Part shown: in pieces, positions 42,745-52,125 of the stretch
Layout: every line of letters starts with the position of its first letter
Numbering within the stretch: the stretch's first letter is position 1
DNA from: Acidobacteriota bacterium
GTDB lineage: Bacteria > Acidobacteriota > Terriglobia > Acidiferrales > UBA7541
Assembly (NCBI GenBank): GCA_013289585.1
Contig: JABCZR010000001.1
Coordinates: 62,001-126,000, forward strand
DNA length: 64,000 nt
Reading direction: 5' to 3'
Position numbers and translations under genes: made by a program
Notes under the pieces: model-generated
What the model was told of the DNA's origin: nothing
The model's database searches: none
The model's input: only the letters and a program-made list of their open reading frames with translations

Positions 42745-43761
42745 GTGAAGAAAAAGATTCGCGCCATCCAGTATGGTGTCGGGCCGATCGGCGCATCGAT
42801 TGCTCGGTTGATGCGGGAAAAACAGGCAATCGAAATAATCGGGGCGATCGATACGGATCCGTCGAAAGTAGGGCGCGATCTTGGCGAGGTGGTGGGTGCG
42901 AAGGACGCCCCGTGGGGCGTAATTGTTTCCGCGGAAGCCAAGGAAGTGCTGGAACAGGCGGCGGATGTGGTGATCCATTCGACGTCGTCGTCCCTTGAGA
43001 AAGTAATGGACCAGTTGCTGCTGTGCCTGGAAGCGGAGTCGTGCATCGTTTCGACGTGCGAGGAATTATCGTATCCGTTCCGGACGCATCCGGGGCTGGC
43101 GACGAAACTGGATACGGCGGCGAAGGAGTGGGGCGTGGCGCTGGTGGGGACGGGAGTGAATCCCGGATTCGTGATGGACAAGCTGGTGGTGACGCTGGCG
43201 GCGGTTTCGCAGCGAATCGAGCACGCGAAAGCGCTGCGCATCGTGGATGCTTCGACACGGCGGCTGCCGTTGCAGAAGAAAATCGGTGCGGGAATGAGCG
43301 TTGAAGAATTTCGCGCGAAAGTTGCGGAAGGCGTGATCAAGCACGTGGGATTGCCGGAGTCAGTGGCGATGGTGGCGGACAGCTTGAATTTGCCGGTGGA
43401 ACAAATCACGGAAACGATCGAACCGAAAATGGCAAGCGAGCGCGTGCAGACGGAATTTCTGGCCGTCGAGCCGGGACAAGCGGCGGGCGTGCACCAGATT
43501 GCGCGTGGGCTATCGAAAGACGGAAAAGAGCTCGTGTACCTTGAGTTGCAGATGTATGTTGGCGCGAAAGACCCGGCGGATACGATTTCGCTGACGGGAC
43601 ATCCGAACATCAGCCTGGTCATTCCGGGCGGGTCGCACGGTGATATCGCGACGGCATCGGTGGTGGTGAATTCCATTCCGGCCATTCTCGATGCTCCGGC
43701 CGGGTTGCGAACTTCGCGCGATTTGCCGCTGGGATTCTTTTCGCCGAATGCGAGACCGTAA
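42745..43761 (+). CDS. DapB-like NAD(P)-dependent dehydrogenase (2,4-diaminopentanoate dehydrogenase-like)
   Basis: Rossmann-fold oxidoreductase of 338 residues related to dihydrodipicolinate reductase and amine dehydrogenases. Nucleotide site [16 protein letters not shown] (8-23) and an acidic residue after strand 2 ([10 protein letters not shown]). The core shows [13 protein letters not shown] and [16 protein letters not shown]; a C-terminal domain with [10 protein letters not shown] and [15 protein letters not shown] follows. It is not a standard DapB, which is about 270 residues and has a conserved His-His-x-x-K-x-D motif that I do not see. GTG start at 42745 with GGAGA upstream. Stands alone on the plus strand. 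Confidence 0.82.
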   Translation: MKKKIRAIQYGVGPIGASIARLMREKQAIEIIGAIDTDPSKVGRDLGEVVGAKDAPWGVIVSAEAKEVLEQAADVVIHSTSSSLEKVMDQLLLCLEAESCIVSTCEELSYPFRTHPGLATKLDTAAKEWGVALVGTGVNPGFVMDKLVVTLAAVSQRIEHAKALRIVDASTRRLPLQKKIGAGMSVEEFRAKVAEGVIKHVGLPESVAMVADSLNLPVEQITETIEPKMASERVQTEFLAVEPGQAAGVHQIARGLSKDGKELVYLELQMYVGAKDPADTISLTGHPNISLVIPGGSHGDIATASVVVNSIPAILDAPAGLRTSRDLPLGFFSPNARP

Positions 43762-43888
43762 GAAGCAATGAAGCAACGAGGTAAGGACAAGCTCGGCCTG
43801 CAGGGCCTCCGGGTAGAAGGAGTCGGAACGCAGGAAGCGCGAAAACCCAACCTCCACGTTCGCCCCCAATTCCACGGCAATCCTCGCT

Positions 43889-44854
43889 TCAGTTGTGTTT
43901 TACAAATTCTCCTTTGTGGCCGCTGAGGGAATTGTAGAGCGTTTCGATGAAAACGTCGGCGTTGATGAATGCTTTCTCCGGGGCCCACTTTTCGCGCCAG
44001 GGCTCGAGAATTTTTTCCTGCTTCATTTGATCCAGCGTTTTGTGGTCGTTGATAGCCTTCTGGACGACGGCGGAAGTTTCTTTCAGCATTTTTGTGAACG
44101 CGCGAACGTCATCGAGGTTCGAGAGAGCGCCGTGGCCGGGAATGACTTTCACATCTGCCGGGAGCTGGGCGGTGGCTTTTTCCATGGCGTCGATCATGCC
44201 CTGGACGCTGCCGCCGCTGGCCACGTCAATGAACGGGAAACCGTAACGCACGAAGTCGTCACCCATGTGCACGACATTATTTTTCGGAAAGAAGATGATG
44301 GAGTCGCCGTCGGTGTGGCCGGATGGAAAATGCAGCGCGCGAATGTCTTCTCCATTCAGATGCACAGTGACGTCGTGCTCAAACGTGATGATGGGCAGTG
44401 CCGCTTTCTCGGCGGGCTTCACGTCCATCTTGATCGAGCCCCCATTGCCCGCTGTACCGCCGGTTTCGAGGCGCTTGCGGACGTTATCCTGGGCGATGAG
44501 TGTAGAGCCCGCGTTGTTGAATGGCACGTTTCCGCCAGTATGGTCGCCGTGATAATGAGTGTTGATGACGAAGCGCACGGGCTTGTCCGTAATTTTTAGT
44601 TCTTTCAGGGCGGTCTGGATTTTTTCCGCAAGCGGTGCGAACTGATCGTCCACGATGACGATGCCGTCTTCCCCGACGGATGCCGCGATGTTGCCGCCCT
44701 GGCCTTCGAGCATGTAGATGTTGCCGGAAACCTTGGTGACCTTGATTTGAACTTTGGACCAGTCCGTCTCCTGCTGCGCCACGGCAGCCAGGCCAAAAAC
44801 GAGCGACGCACTGACCAGTGCAAAAACCATCCAGATCCGTATGCCCTTGCTCAT
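43889..44854 (-). CDS. Exported MBL-fold metallo-hydrolase
   Basis: Metallo-beta-lactamase-fold hydrolase of 321 residues with signal peptide (1-27, AAVAQQ). Zinc ligands: [12 protein letters not shown] (HxHxDH), the His of [10 protein letters not shown], the Asp of HMGDDF and the late GHG. The family includes cyclase-type and quinoprotein-relay proteins as well as lactamases; no close sign of a lactamase is present. ATG at 44854 is chosen by GGAGGAG just upstream, whereas the frame opens at 44902. Adjacent to an exported DinB protein, 33 bp downstream. Confidence 0.9.
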   Translation of the reverse strand: MSKGIRIWMVFALVSASLVFGLAAVAQQETDWSKVQIKVTKVSGNIYMLEGQGGNIAASVGEDGIVIVDDQFAPLAEKIQTALKELKITDKPVRFVINTHYHGDHTGGNVPFNNAGSTLIAQDNVRKRLETGGTAGNGGSIKMDVKPAEKAALPIITFEHDVTVHLNGEDIRALHFPSGHTDGDSIIFFPKNNVVHMGDDFVRYGFPFIDVASGGSVQGMIDAMEKATAQLPADVKVIPGHGALSNLDDVRAFTKMLKETSAVVQKAINDHKTLDQMKQEKILEPWREKWAPEKAFINADVFIETLYNSLSGHKGEFVKHN

Positions 44855-44935
44855 CTCGCTCCTCCTCAGGAAACCGCCGGGGATTCTATATCGCCCGCTC
44901 AAGTCATTCGCATTTGCTTCAAAGATAGTAGTCGG

Positions 44936-45463
44936 TCACTGGTTTTTCGACCAGGGGGGAGCGACGCCGGTCATGCGGGCGTAGGCGATGAGCTGGCCCA
45001 TGTGCTCGTTGGCGTGAACGAGGATGCGCAGATACATGCCGTCGACGGTGGCGTCGCGGTCGTAAATATGGACTTTGCGTTGAAGATCTTTTGGCGTGAC
45101 CGCCAGGTGGGCGGACTTCACGGCGTCGAGGGAACGGGTGAGCCAGCTGACGACTTCGGCTTTCGAGGTGACTGATTTCTCCAGCCCCTCTTTCATGTCG
45201 GCGGGCATTTTGGGGCCGGTGACACTGAGCAGATAGAAATTCGCGAGAGCGATGTGCATGAAGACTTCGCTGGTGGAGCGCACTCCTGGCGCGGGACGCC
45301 AGGCGAATTTTTCTTCCGGGGTGGCCTCGGCCAACGCGAGCAATTGGCTGGACATGTGACGCCACTCACGGTCGTATCCCTGCCAGATGCCTTCGGGCGC
45401 CGTTTGCGCGAGCAAGGGTCGCGCGCTGAACAATAAAAGGAATGCGAAAAGCGCTTTTCTCAT
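44936..45463 (-). CDS. DinB-family protein, exported
   Basis: 175 residues with a signal peptide (1-19, ARPLLAQ). Four-helix DinB bundle with EEKFAWRPAPGVRSTSEVFMHIALAN (first His) and the closing HANEHMGQLIAYARMTGVAPPW (two His). Closely related in plan to the product of 24001-24609. Likely metal-binding, periplasmic, function unknown. On the same strand as and upstream of the MBL hydrolase. Confidence 0.87.
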   Translation of the reverse strand: MRKALFAFLLLFSARPLLAQTAPEGIWQGYDREWRHMSSQLLALAEATPEEKFAWRPAPGVRSTSEVFMHIALANFYLLSVTGPKMPADMKEGLEKSVTSKAEVVSWLTRSLDAVKSAHLAVTPKDLQRKVHIYDRDATVDGMYLRILVHANEHMGQLIAYARMTGVAPPWSKNQ

Positions 45464-45588
45464 AGGTTGTTTCGTTTCCGGCCCGTCGCCGAAACCTGCA
45501 GAGCCACGGAAATAATTCTATACCCAGGTGACGATCGAAACGGAGGAAGAGTTGCGCCATTCGGAACGGACCGGGGCAATCGGTTTGA

Positions 45589-46797
45589 TCAGGGCCAGTC
45601 AGGCAAGGAGCGGCGGGCGAGGAGGGCTTGGGCGGCCCATTGGCCGAGGTAGACGGAGAGGGCGACGCCGTGGCCGTTGAAGCCGGCGAGGAGCATTACG
45701 CCAGTACTGTGGGGATGGTGGCGGAAAATGGGGAGCATTTTTTCGGTGAGGAGGATGGGGCCACCCCAGCGGTGAGTGATGCGCACGGAGGCGAGAGAAG
45801 GGTGCAAATGGCGGACGCGGGATTCGAGCCAGCGGAGGCGGGCGGCGGATTCGCCTTTGCGGACATCGTAGCGGCGCAGATCAGAGGCGCGCTTTTTGGT
45901 CCAGTGGCCACCGAGAGGAAAGCGCGCAGGCGTGCCGAGGTAAGGAGGGACGAAGCCGGCGCCGAAAATGACGCCGTTATTTTCGAGCAGACGTCCCCAC
46001 AAATAGGGAAAGTCAACGGTGTAGAACGGAAAGCGCGAAGAAAGGCCGACAGCTTTGCGCTGTGCGGCGGAGAGCGGAGCCGTGGCGAGGGCGAAGGTGA
46101 GTTTCGGCTCGGCGGCGGAGCGCACGCCGGACAAATCCAGAGAGAAGGCGTTGGTGGCGAGGAGGACTTGGCCGGCGCGGATTTCCTTGCGGTGGATGCG
46201 GCCGCGGAGTTTGTGGCGGACCTCCAGACGCACGGGATCTGAAAAGTTCAGGGCGTGAACTTCAGCGTGTTCGAGAATCTGGGCGCCGGCGTTTTCCGCG
46301 GCGCGGGCCAGACCAGCGAGAACTCTGCCGGGGTCAACCGTGCCGCCAGGCACGCGGCGGACGGCTTTCAGGTTGCCGGAATCGTTCCATGAGATTGGCG
46401 AATTTTTCATCGCCGAAGCGGAGCGGCTGAGCTCCCAGACGCCAGGCAAGGTCAAGCGCGAGTCAATCTGGAGCGCGCGGAGAATTTTTTTGTAGCCAGC
46501 GAGTACGTCCCCGAGGCCGGGGAGATTGCCGGCGGCGGTCTCCGCGAGAGCCATACCGCCGGTGCGGCCGCTGGCGCCGTCACCAAGAGAGGCAGACTCA
46601 AGCACGAGGACCGACTTTGAAGGAGCATACCTGCGCAGCCAGGCAGCAGCGGAAAGGCCGCTGAAGCCGCCGCCAACGACGGCGAAATCCACGTGATCCG
46701 GGATGGCCAGCGGGGCCGGGCGGAAATTAACGGTCCATGGCGGGCGGCCCCAGGGATTCGTTTTGCGGCGCATGGTGTTTCTTTGATGCAGCGGCAA
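45589..46797 (-). CDS. FAD-dependent oxidoreductase (DAO family)
   Basis: 402-residue flavoprotein of the glycine/D-amino-acid oxidase class. The FAD-binding Rossmann motif DFAVVGGGFSGLSAAAWLRR lies at about 37-56, with VLVLESASLGDGASGRTGG following; the C-terminal FAD segment is MLLAGFNGHGVALSV. The middle substrate domain gives no firm substrate. Last of six co-directional genes. Starts 3 bp from the methyltransferase stop; ATG 24 bp inside is an alternative. Confidence 0.88.
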   Translation of the reverse strand: MPLHQRNTMRRKTNPWGRPPWTVNFRPAPLAIPDHVDFAVVGGGFSGLSAAAWLRRYAPSKSVLVLESASLGDGASGRTGGMALAETAAGNLPGLGDVLAGYKKILRALQIDSRLTLPGVWELSRSASAMKNSPISWNDSGNLKAVRRVPGGTVDPGRVLAGLARAAENAGAQILEHAEVHALNFSDPVRLEVRHKLRGRIHRKEIRAGQVLLATNAFSLDLSGVRSAAEPKLTFALATAPLSAAQRKAVGLSSRFPFYTVDFPYLWGRLLENNGVIFGAGFVPPYLGTPARFPLGGHWTKKRASDLRRYDVRKGESAARLRWLESRVRHLHPSLASVRITHRWGGPILLTEKMLPIFRHHPHSTGVMLLAGFNGHGVALSVYLGQWAAQALLARRSLPDWP

Positions 46798-46800
46798 GAG

Positions 46801-47676
46801 TCAGGGGCGCGTGCCGGTGCCGATGACGATTTCGAGGGGTATGTTCAGTTCCTTGCTGCTCCAGAACTTATTCAATGCGGCGAGGCTTTCGGCTTTGGCT
46901 TCGGTTTTCTTTTCGGGGGTGAGTTGCTCGAGGAGCGGACGGAACGGAGCAGCGACTTCCGTGAACTGCTCCCAGTATTCTTCGACGGAGGTGGACCAGC
47001 GGCCGGCGATGATGCGGTCTTCTTCATGCACGTTGGAGAAGCCAGCAGTTTCCAGAGAGCGGCGAAGGCGGCCGCGTTCGCCAAACATGAAGAGGCTCGG
47101 CGCATCAGGATCGGGCGGAGGTGGGGGCGCGGGCAAATGTTTCAGTAGGATGCCTGCCGTAGTGGTGAAGAAGGGTTGCGCGAGCTTGCCCCAGGCAACG
47201 AAAGCGGCGCGGCCGCCGGGCTTGAGGACGCGGAGGCATTCGTGGAGCGCTTTGGGGAGGTCAGGAAAAAACATGATGCCAAACCGGCAGCTGATGACGT
47301 CGTAGCAGGCGTCAGCGAAAGGGAGGGATTCGGCGTTGGCCTGGCGGAATTCGATGTTGGTGAGACCTTTTTTGCGGGCGAGCTCTTCGGCGAGAGACAT
47401 CATGCCCGGACCGAGATCGGTGGCGGTGACGCGTCCCGAGGGAGCAACTTCTTGCGCGATGGAGAGGGCGGGATCGCCGACGCCGCAAGCGAGGTCGAGA
47501 ACGCGCATGCCCGGGCTGAGATGCGCGGCTTCGAGAATGGCTTCGGTGGCGCCACGCGTAAACGCGGCGATCTGAGCGTGCCATTTGCGCCAGGCGGCGA
47601 CGGTTTTTTCGTCCGTCCATTCCTGGCGAAGACGCTCGCGGAATTCTTGGATCTTGGATGGATCAGGCGCGCTCAT
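46801..47676 (-). CDS. Class I SAM-dependent methyltransferase
   Basis: 291 residues with the Rossmann methyltransferase motif I MRVLDLACGVGDPALSIAQ and post-I Asp in VTATDLGPGMMS, then motif II-like YDVISCRFGIMFFPDLPK and LKPGGRAAFVAWG. This is the UbiE/menaquinone-methyltransferase-like subclass of small-molecule enzymes. Substrate not readable. Between the hydratase and the flavoprotein in a compact minus-strand run. Confidence 0.88.
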   Translation of the reverse strand: MSAPDPSKIQEFRERLRQEWTDEKTVAAWRKWHAQIAAFTRGATEAILEAAHLSPGMRVLDLACGVGDPALSIAQEVAPSGRVTATDLGPGMMSLAEELARKKGLTNIEFRQANAESLPFADACYDVISCRFGIMFFPDLPKALHECLRVLKPGGRAAFVAWGKLAQPFFTTTAGILLKHLPAPPPPPDPDAPSLFMFGERGRLRRSLETAGFSNVHEEDRIIAGRWSTSVEEYWEQFTEVAAPFRPLLEQLTPEKKTEAKAESLAALNKFWSSKELNIPLEIVIGTGTRP

Positions 47677-47700
47677 GAGTGATCTCCACGAAGAAGAAGT

Positions 47701-48450
47701 TTAGCAAGATGTTTGGATGGGTGCGGGAGCAAAGCGAACGGAGACGGAATCCACCGGCGCGAGGTTGAAGACGATTTCTTCGCCAGGCTTTACCCAGATG
47801 GGCGGGATGAGGGAACCAGCGATGATGATTTGACCAGCTTGGAGCGTTTCGCCGAAGGCGGCGAGCAGGTTGGCGATGTGACGCAGGATATCGATGAGAT
47901 CGCCCGTCAAATACTGCAGGGACAGGGGATCGGAAATGCTGGCAATTTCGGCAGCGTTGCGGAGCACGCTAGCGGCGAGGCCGTCGAGAATGCCGCCGGC
48001 TCGCGTGGGATCGCTGCGGCCCAGGATGACATGGCGCTGATAGATGTCGCGGGCGAGCGTTCCTTCGACATCGTCGGAAGGGTGATCGACATCGGCAACT
48101 TCGATGGCGGGGCCGAGGCCGGTGATTGCGGCTTTTGTGGTTTCGCGGTCAGCGCCCGCGGGCACATCTCTGCCGAGATGCACGGTGATTTCGGGCTCTG
48201 CCGCGGGCTTCTCCCAATCCAAGAGGGAAAGCGTTGCGCCAGAAGGAACAATTGCGCTTTTCATGAGGAAACCGACGAGGGGCGCACTGATGCGAAGCCG
48301 CTCCAGAGCGGCTGGGCCGCCGAAGGCAAGTTTCCAACCTAGAGGTTTGTGGCCCGAGTTAAGGAGCTCGCGACGACGGCGAAGCTGTTCAACCATTCCG
48401 CGGGAGATGCGCGGATCGTCCCAAGCTGCGGTCATGGTAATAGCGGCCAT
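47701..48450 (-). CDS. 2-keto-4-pentenoate hydratase / decarboxylase-family protein
   Basis: Member of the MhpD/DmpE hydratase-decarboxylase fold (FAH-like), which adds water to 2-hydroxydienoates in aromatic meta-cleavage pathways. Signs: GWKLAFGG, GFLMKSAIVPSGA, EPEITVHLGRDVP (metal Glu segment), PAIEVADVDHPSDD and IIIAGSLIPPIWVKPGEEI. Length 249 is near the family norm. ATG at 48450 is preferred because an earlier start at 48483 would overlap the cupin gene further; both overlap slightly or abut. Suggests a catabolic role for this run. Confidence 0.85.
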   Translation of the reverse strand: MAAITMTAAWDDPRISRGMVEQLRRRRELLNSGHKPLGWKLAFGGPAALERLRISAPLVGFLMKSAIVPSGATLSLLDWEKPAAEPEITVHLGRDVPAGADRETTKAAITGLGPAIEVADVDHPSDDVEGTLARDIYQRHVILGRSDPTRAGGILDGLAASVLRNAAEIASISDPLSLQYLTGDLIDILRHIANLLAAFGETLQAGQIIIAGSLIPPIWVKPGEEIVFNLAPVDSVSVRFAPAPIQTSC

Positions 48451-48457
48451 GAAAGAG

Positions 48458-48859
48458 TCAGTAGCCTTCGGGCGGAATCTCATAGCCGGCGGCTTCGAGC
48501 GAGCCGGCGCCGCTCCAACCCCAAACGAGCACGACGTCTTCGGTGCCGGTGTTGTCGAAACCGTGCCAGTGGTTGCGCGGCGTGAAAATCACGTCACCCT
48601 GGCTGGACGGCTCGCGGCCCGTGTCCGTGTAGATCAGCCCATTTCCTTTGATCACGACGAAAAATTCATCGACATTGGGATGACGATGCTTGTCGTGGCG
48701 GGCACCGGGTGGAAGAACGGTCCAACCCACGAGAAGTTTGTCCGAGCCGGCGGTTTTTTGGTCGATGAGGAACTGGACCTGCATGTTGATCCAGCCTTCG
48801 TCACGCGAGAGGCCGTCGACTTTAGGGACATCGTGGAGATTGGTGCGGTAAGGCTTCAT
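48458..48859 (-). CDS. Small cupin-domain protein
   Basis: Single cupin barrel of 133 residues. Motif 1 HDKHRHPNVDEFFVVIKGNG (His, His, Glu metal ligands) and motif 2 GDVIFTPRNHWHGFDN (His). Such stand-alone cupins are often isomerases, dioxygenases or sugar-binding regulators. ATG overlaps the stop of the upstream dehydrogenase gene (ATGA at 48856-48859), so it is translationally coupled to it. Confidence 0.88.
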   Translation of the reverse strand: MKPYRTNLHDVPKVDGLSRDEGWINMQVQFLIDQKTAGSDKLLVGWTVLPPGARHDKHRHPNVDEFFVVIKGNGLIYTDTGREPSSQGDVIFTPRNHWHGFDNTGTEDVVLVWGWSGAGSLEAAGYEIPPEGY

Positions 48860-49740
48860 TTCGACATTCCTCCCAGACGGCGGTAGACCTCATAGACAGT
48901 GACAAAATCGTGATGCGCGAGGCCAAGGCCGCGGCATGCGTTCAACATTTCATTGGCGGCAGCGCCGAGCGGAACCGGGACGCCCATTTTTCGGCCGAGA
49001 TCGAGCGCGAGCAGCATATCTTTTTGCTGGAGATTCACGTTGCCATAGGTGGCGTCGGAAATGTGCCCGTCCAGAATGAGCGGAGCGCGATAGTTCAGCA
49101 CCGGGGAAGCAACGACGCTCTTGAGAAAGGCGTCGACAGCAACCTCGCGGGGGACGCCTCCTTTTTCCGCGAGCGCGATGCCTTCGCAGAAACCGATGAC
49201 CTCGATGACGAGCGTCATGTTGAGCGCGACTTTGAGCTGCACGGCCAAGCCTTGTGCGCCGATGTAGGTAACTTTCGGGCCGATGGCGAGGAGGACGGGC
49301 AGGACGCGATCGAATGCAGCTTTGTCGCCCGCGACCATGAGCGAGGCGTTGCCTTTCGCAAGCGTGAGAGTGGTACCGGAAATGGGTGCATCCATCATGA
49401 TGAGGCCAACTTTTGTGAATTCGGCGGCAACAGAACGGCTGACGTCAGGGTCAATGGTGCTCATGTCCAGATAAATGGCATTTTTGCGCAAGCCGGCGAT
49501 AATGCCGTTTTCACCGAGAGCGAGGGCGCGGACTGCTTCGGAGTCCGTGACGATCGAGAAAACGATCTCGGATTCTGACGCCACTTCGCGGGGACTTCCA
49601 GCCCAGAGCATTCCGAGCTTGAACATGGGCGCAGCTTTTTCCTTGGTGCGATTCCAGCCGGTGACGGCGTGACCGGCGGCGAGCAAACGCGGAATAATCG
49701 CCTGGCCCATGTCGCCAAGACCGAGGAAACCGATTTTCAA
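48856..49740 (-). CDS. 3-hydroxyisobutyrate dehydrogenase-family oxidoreductase A
   Basis: Beta-hydroxyacid dehydrogenase, 294 residues. N-terminal NAD(P) motif IGFLGLGDMGQAIIPRL, then WNRTKEK; the substrate loop MDAPISGTTLTLAKG; catalytic Lys with Asn in VQLKVALNMTLV. The C-terminal helical domain is complete. Substrate could be a tartronate semialdehyde, 3-hydroxyisobutyrate or related acid. A paralogue lies 57 bp upstream on the same strand; the two may act on different acids of one pathway. Confidence 0.9.
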   Translation of the reverse strand: MKIGFLGLGDMGQAIIPRLLAAGHAVTGWNRTKEKAAPMFKLGMLWAGSPREVASESEIVFSIVTDSEAVRALALGENGIIAGLRKNAIYLDMSTIDPDVSRSVAAEFTKVGLIMMDAPISGTTLTLAKGNASLMVAGDKAAFDRVLPVLLAIGPKVTYIGAQGLAVQLKVALNMTLVIEVIGFCEGIALAEKGGVPREVAVDAFLKSVVASPVLNYRAPLILDGHISDATYGNVNLQQKDMLLALDLGRKMGVPVPLGAAANEMLNACRGLGLAHHDFVTVYEVYRRLGGMSK

Positions 49741-49797
49741 GAAACACCTCCTTCTCGATTTGAAGAAAAGCCCGCCAAGTTTAAAGATGCCAAGACG

Positions 49798-50679
49798 TCA
49801 TGCTTTCCAGAATTTCATGACGGCGGAATAGTCGAGGTCTTCCTGGGCAGCGCCTTTGACGGCGCTGTAGGTTTCGCGTGCGGCAGCGGTGGCGGGAAGA
49901 GGAACGCCAAGCTGATTAGCGAGGTCGAGCGCGAGGCCGAGATCCTTGTGCATGAGACGCAGCGGGAAACTCGGGACGTATTCGCCTTTGAGCAGATTGG
50001 GAGCTTTGATATCGAGAACGCCGGAACGAGCCATGCTGGATTGCAGGACCTCCACCAGTTTTTCTCCTTGAAGACCGGCGCGAGTGACCAGAGCGAGAGC
50101 TTCGGCGAGCGCGTCGATCTGGAGTGCAAGAATCAGATTCATCGCGAGCTTGACGGTTTGACCGGCGCCGTGCGGGCCGAGGTGAAACCATTTTTTGCCC
50201 ATCACACCGAGGATGGGCTCCGCTTCTTTCAACGTGGCGGCGTCACCGCCAATCATAAAAAGTAATTCTCCTTTTTTCGCGCCCCAGTCGCCCCCGGTTA
50301 CGGGAGCATCCAGGAAGCGCGCGCCGCGTTCGGCGCAGGCTGCCGCGATTTTGCGGGCGAGCGCAGGAGAAATTGTGCTGGAGTCCATGTAGATGCAGTC
50401 GCGCTGGAGGGATTGCATGGCGCCGCCAGGGCCCCAGAGGACTTCTTCGAGGGCGGGGGGATCACTGACCATGGTGATGAGAAACTCGGAAGCGGCGGCG
50501 GCTTCCTGCGGAGATTTGGCGAGTTTGGCCCCCGCGGCGACCAGCTCGTCGGCACGCGAGGCGGTGCGATTCCAAACGGTGAGAGAGTGGCCAGCTTTCA
50601 GTAGATTCATGCCCATGGGGCGGCCCATGAGGCCAAGACCGATGAGTCCAATTTTCTTGGGAGCTGCAGCGCGTTCCAA
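49798..50679 (-). CDS. 3-hydroxyisobutyrate dehydrogenase-family oxidoreductase B
   Basis: Paralogue of the neighbouring gene, 293 residues: IGLIGLGLMGRPMGMNLL, VWNRTASR, LDAPVTGGDWGAKKGELLFMIGG, and GQTVKLAMNLI with catalytic Lys. Start is TTG at 50679: GAGGAGG lies six bases upstream, and the codons before it (to 50784) have no domain sense. First gene of the six-gene run (dehydrogenase B, dehydrogenase A, cupin, hydratase, methyltransferase, flavoprotein). Confidence 0.9.
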   Translation of the reverse strand: MERAAAPKKIGLIGLGLMGRPMGMNLLKAGHSLTVWNRTASRADELVAAGAKLAKSPQEAAAASEFLITMVSDPPALEEVLWGPGGAMQSLQRDCIYMDSSTISPALARKIAAACAERGARFLDAPVTGGDWGAKKGELLFMIGGDAATLKEAEPILGVMGKKWFHLGPHGAGQTVKLAMNLILALQIDALAEALALVTRAGLQGEKLVEVLQSSMARSGVLDIKAPNLLKGEYVPSFPLRLMHKDLGLALDLANQLGVPLPATAAARETYSAVKGAAQEDLDYSAVMKFWKA

Positions 50680-50855
50680 GGGGAGCCTCCTCGACGACGG
50701 CGAATGCTTAGCACGCCAGATTTTGCTGAAGCAGAGGAGAAGATTGTAGCCGAATTGCCGGACGGAAGCAGCGAAGCGGACCAACGGGGGGATGGTGAAG
50801 AATCGGCAATCGCCGATTCCATTCCAGGCGAAAGAAGCGAGGAAGGCGAGAGGCG

Positions 50856-51654
50856 TCAGCCGTACCCGCCGGTGACGCGGCGCTCATAGGCAAGTGTTTC
50901 TAGAACTTTTTCGATGGAGAGCGTGTTTTCCGGAGGGAGCGTGAGCTTGGACTTGAGGCGTCGGAAGATTTGGTCAGCCATGCGGAAGCGCACATCGGGA
51001 GCGAGGTCCAGGCGGCGTGTGAGGAACGAATCGATAAGCGCGCATTCGTCCGGGGAGAGGCGATCAGCGCCTAGAGAAGGCTGAGCGGGACCGGCGGGCG
51101 CCTGCGCCGTCTGCCAGGCGGGCTTGAGGTCGGCGAAAGAGGACTCGCGAACGACGAGCGATCCGGCAATCAAGTCACCGAGGCGCTTGTTTTCCCTGGT
51201 GAGAAGGGCAGAGACAATGCCCACAGCATAAAAGGCGGGGAGCCAATCAACGATGCGCATGAGATTGCGGGCGATGGATTCCGCGGGAGTAAGCGGGCGG
51301 CCGGAATCCTTGATGACCCGAATGCCGGCTTTGCGCTTGCCGGGAGTCTGGCCGTTCCAGATGATTTTGAGCAAAAAGATAGACGACCCAGTAGATCAAA
51401 AGGACGAGGATCGCACCGCCAAAACCGAGTGTGAACAATCCGCTCGGCGCACGCGCTTGCAATTGTTGAGTGGGAACAGGCACTGGCGCAACCGGGAACT
51501 TGGTCATCATGGTTGTCGCCAGGTTGTAGGCGAGAACCAACAGATTCGGGATGGCGGTAATGCCCAGGAAGAGCATGAAGTGCCGCCGATACAGCGAGAA
51601 GGTTCGGTCGAGAATCTCGCCGAGTGACAAGGGCCGTAGATCCAACTGGGCCAT
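50856..51654 (-). pseudogene. Broken membrane gene: GPDPase_memb-like N terminus joined out of frame to an RDD-family C terminus
   Basis: Two frames meet near an A5/T5 run at 51373-51377. The upstream frame (51654 down) gives MAQLDLRPLSLGEILDRTF and two membrane segments up to YWVVYLFAQ, then nonsense. The downstream frame gives the second half of an RDD protein: IIWNGQTPGKRKAGIRVI, SIARNLMRIVDWLPAFYAVG, NKRLGDLIAGSLVV and a soluble tail to 50856. Removing one T restores a continuous frame. However the N-terminal half looks like a different membrane family and the RDD start is absent, so a deletion fusing two adjacent genes is also possible. Either way the gene is not intact as read. Confidence 0.7.
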
Positions 51655-51750
51655 GAGCCTCCTGCTGAGAGGATAGGGATGTTGCGCGGGTGCACTTTAC
51701 CAAAGATTAAGTGAAAAGGGGAAGAACATCGCAAGCTCGCAGACCCAAGG

Positions 51751-52125
51751 TTAGGCAGTCTTAGGACGATGAGGTAGCGGGAGGATGCCTGGTGCGCCAC
51801 CGGCGGAGGCGGTGGCCGCGGCGCTGCGCGGCTCGTTTTCGCATTTGGAGGCGAGGGAAGGCTCGAGCGCCGGTTTTGAACTTACCGGAGCGGACCCGGC
51901 ATTTACCGAGGATCCAGAATCGGGCTTTTCCTCGATGCGCACGAGGTATTGGTAAGGGATTTCCCAGCGGAAGTGCTTGTGCTGGCCGCGCTGTTCGAAA
52001 TTCTGTTCGAGGAAGATGGAGCGGCCGGAGTCGGCAACGAGGATGCCCGAAGCGGGCAAGAGGATGTCGCCGGCGCGATATTGCACCTCAACCCTGCGGC
52101 CGAGGAAAGGGGAGTAGCGGGCCAT
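51751..52125 (-). CDS. Hypothetical protein, unknown function
   Basis: 124 residues, no family recognised. A compact beta-rich N-terminal half (GRRVEVQYRAGDILLPASG, ADSGRSIFLEQNF, FRWEIPYQYLVRIEE) is followed by a Ser/Ala/Pro-rich tail that looks disordered. No signal or membrane segment. ATG at 52125 (MARYSPFLG) is more sensible than 52164. On the same strand as the broken RDD gene, 96 bp upstream of it. Confidence 0.65.
   Translation of the reverse strand: MARYSPFLGRRVEVQYRAGDILLPASGILVADSGRSIFLEQNFEQRGQHKHFRWEIPYQYLVRIEEKPDSGSSVNAGSAPVSSKPALEPSLASKCENEPRSAAATASAGGAPGILPLPHRPKTA

Noticed and set aside
42159-43988. 609-codon minus-strand open frame spanning the pterin dehydratase and the DapB-like gene
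   Set aside because: Only its last 96 codons make sense (pterin dehydratase). The rest is the reverse shadow of the DapB-like gene on the plus strand and is rich in Ser/Pro without domain pattern.
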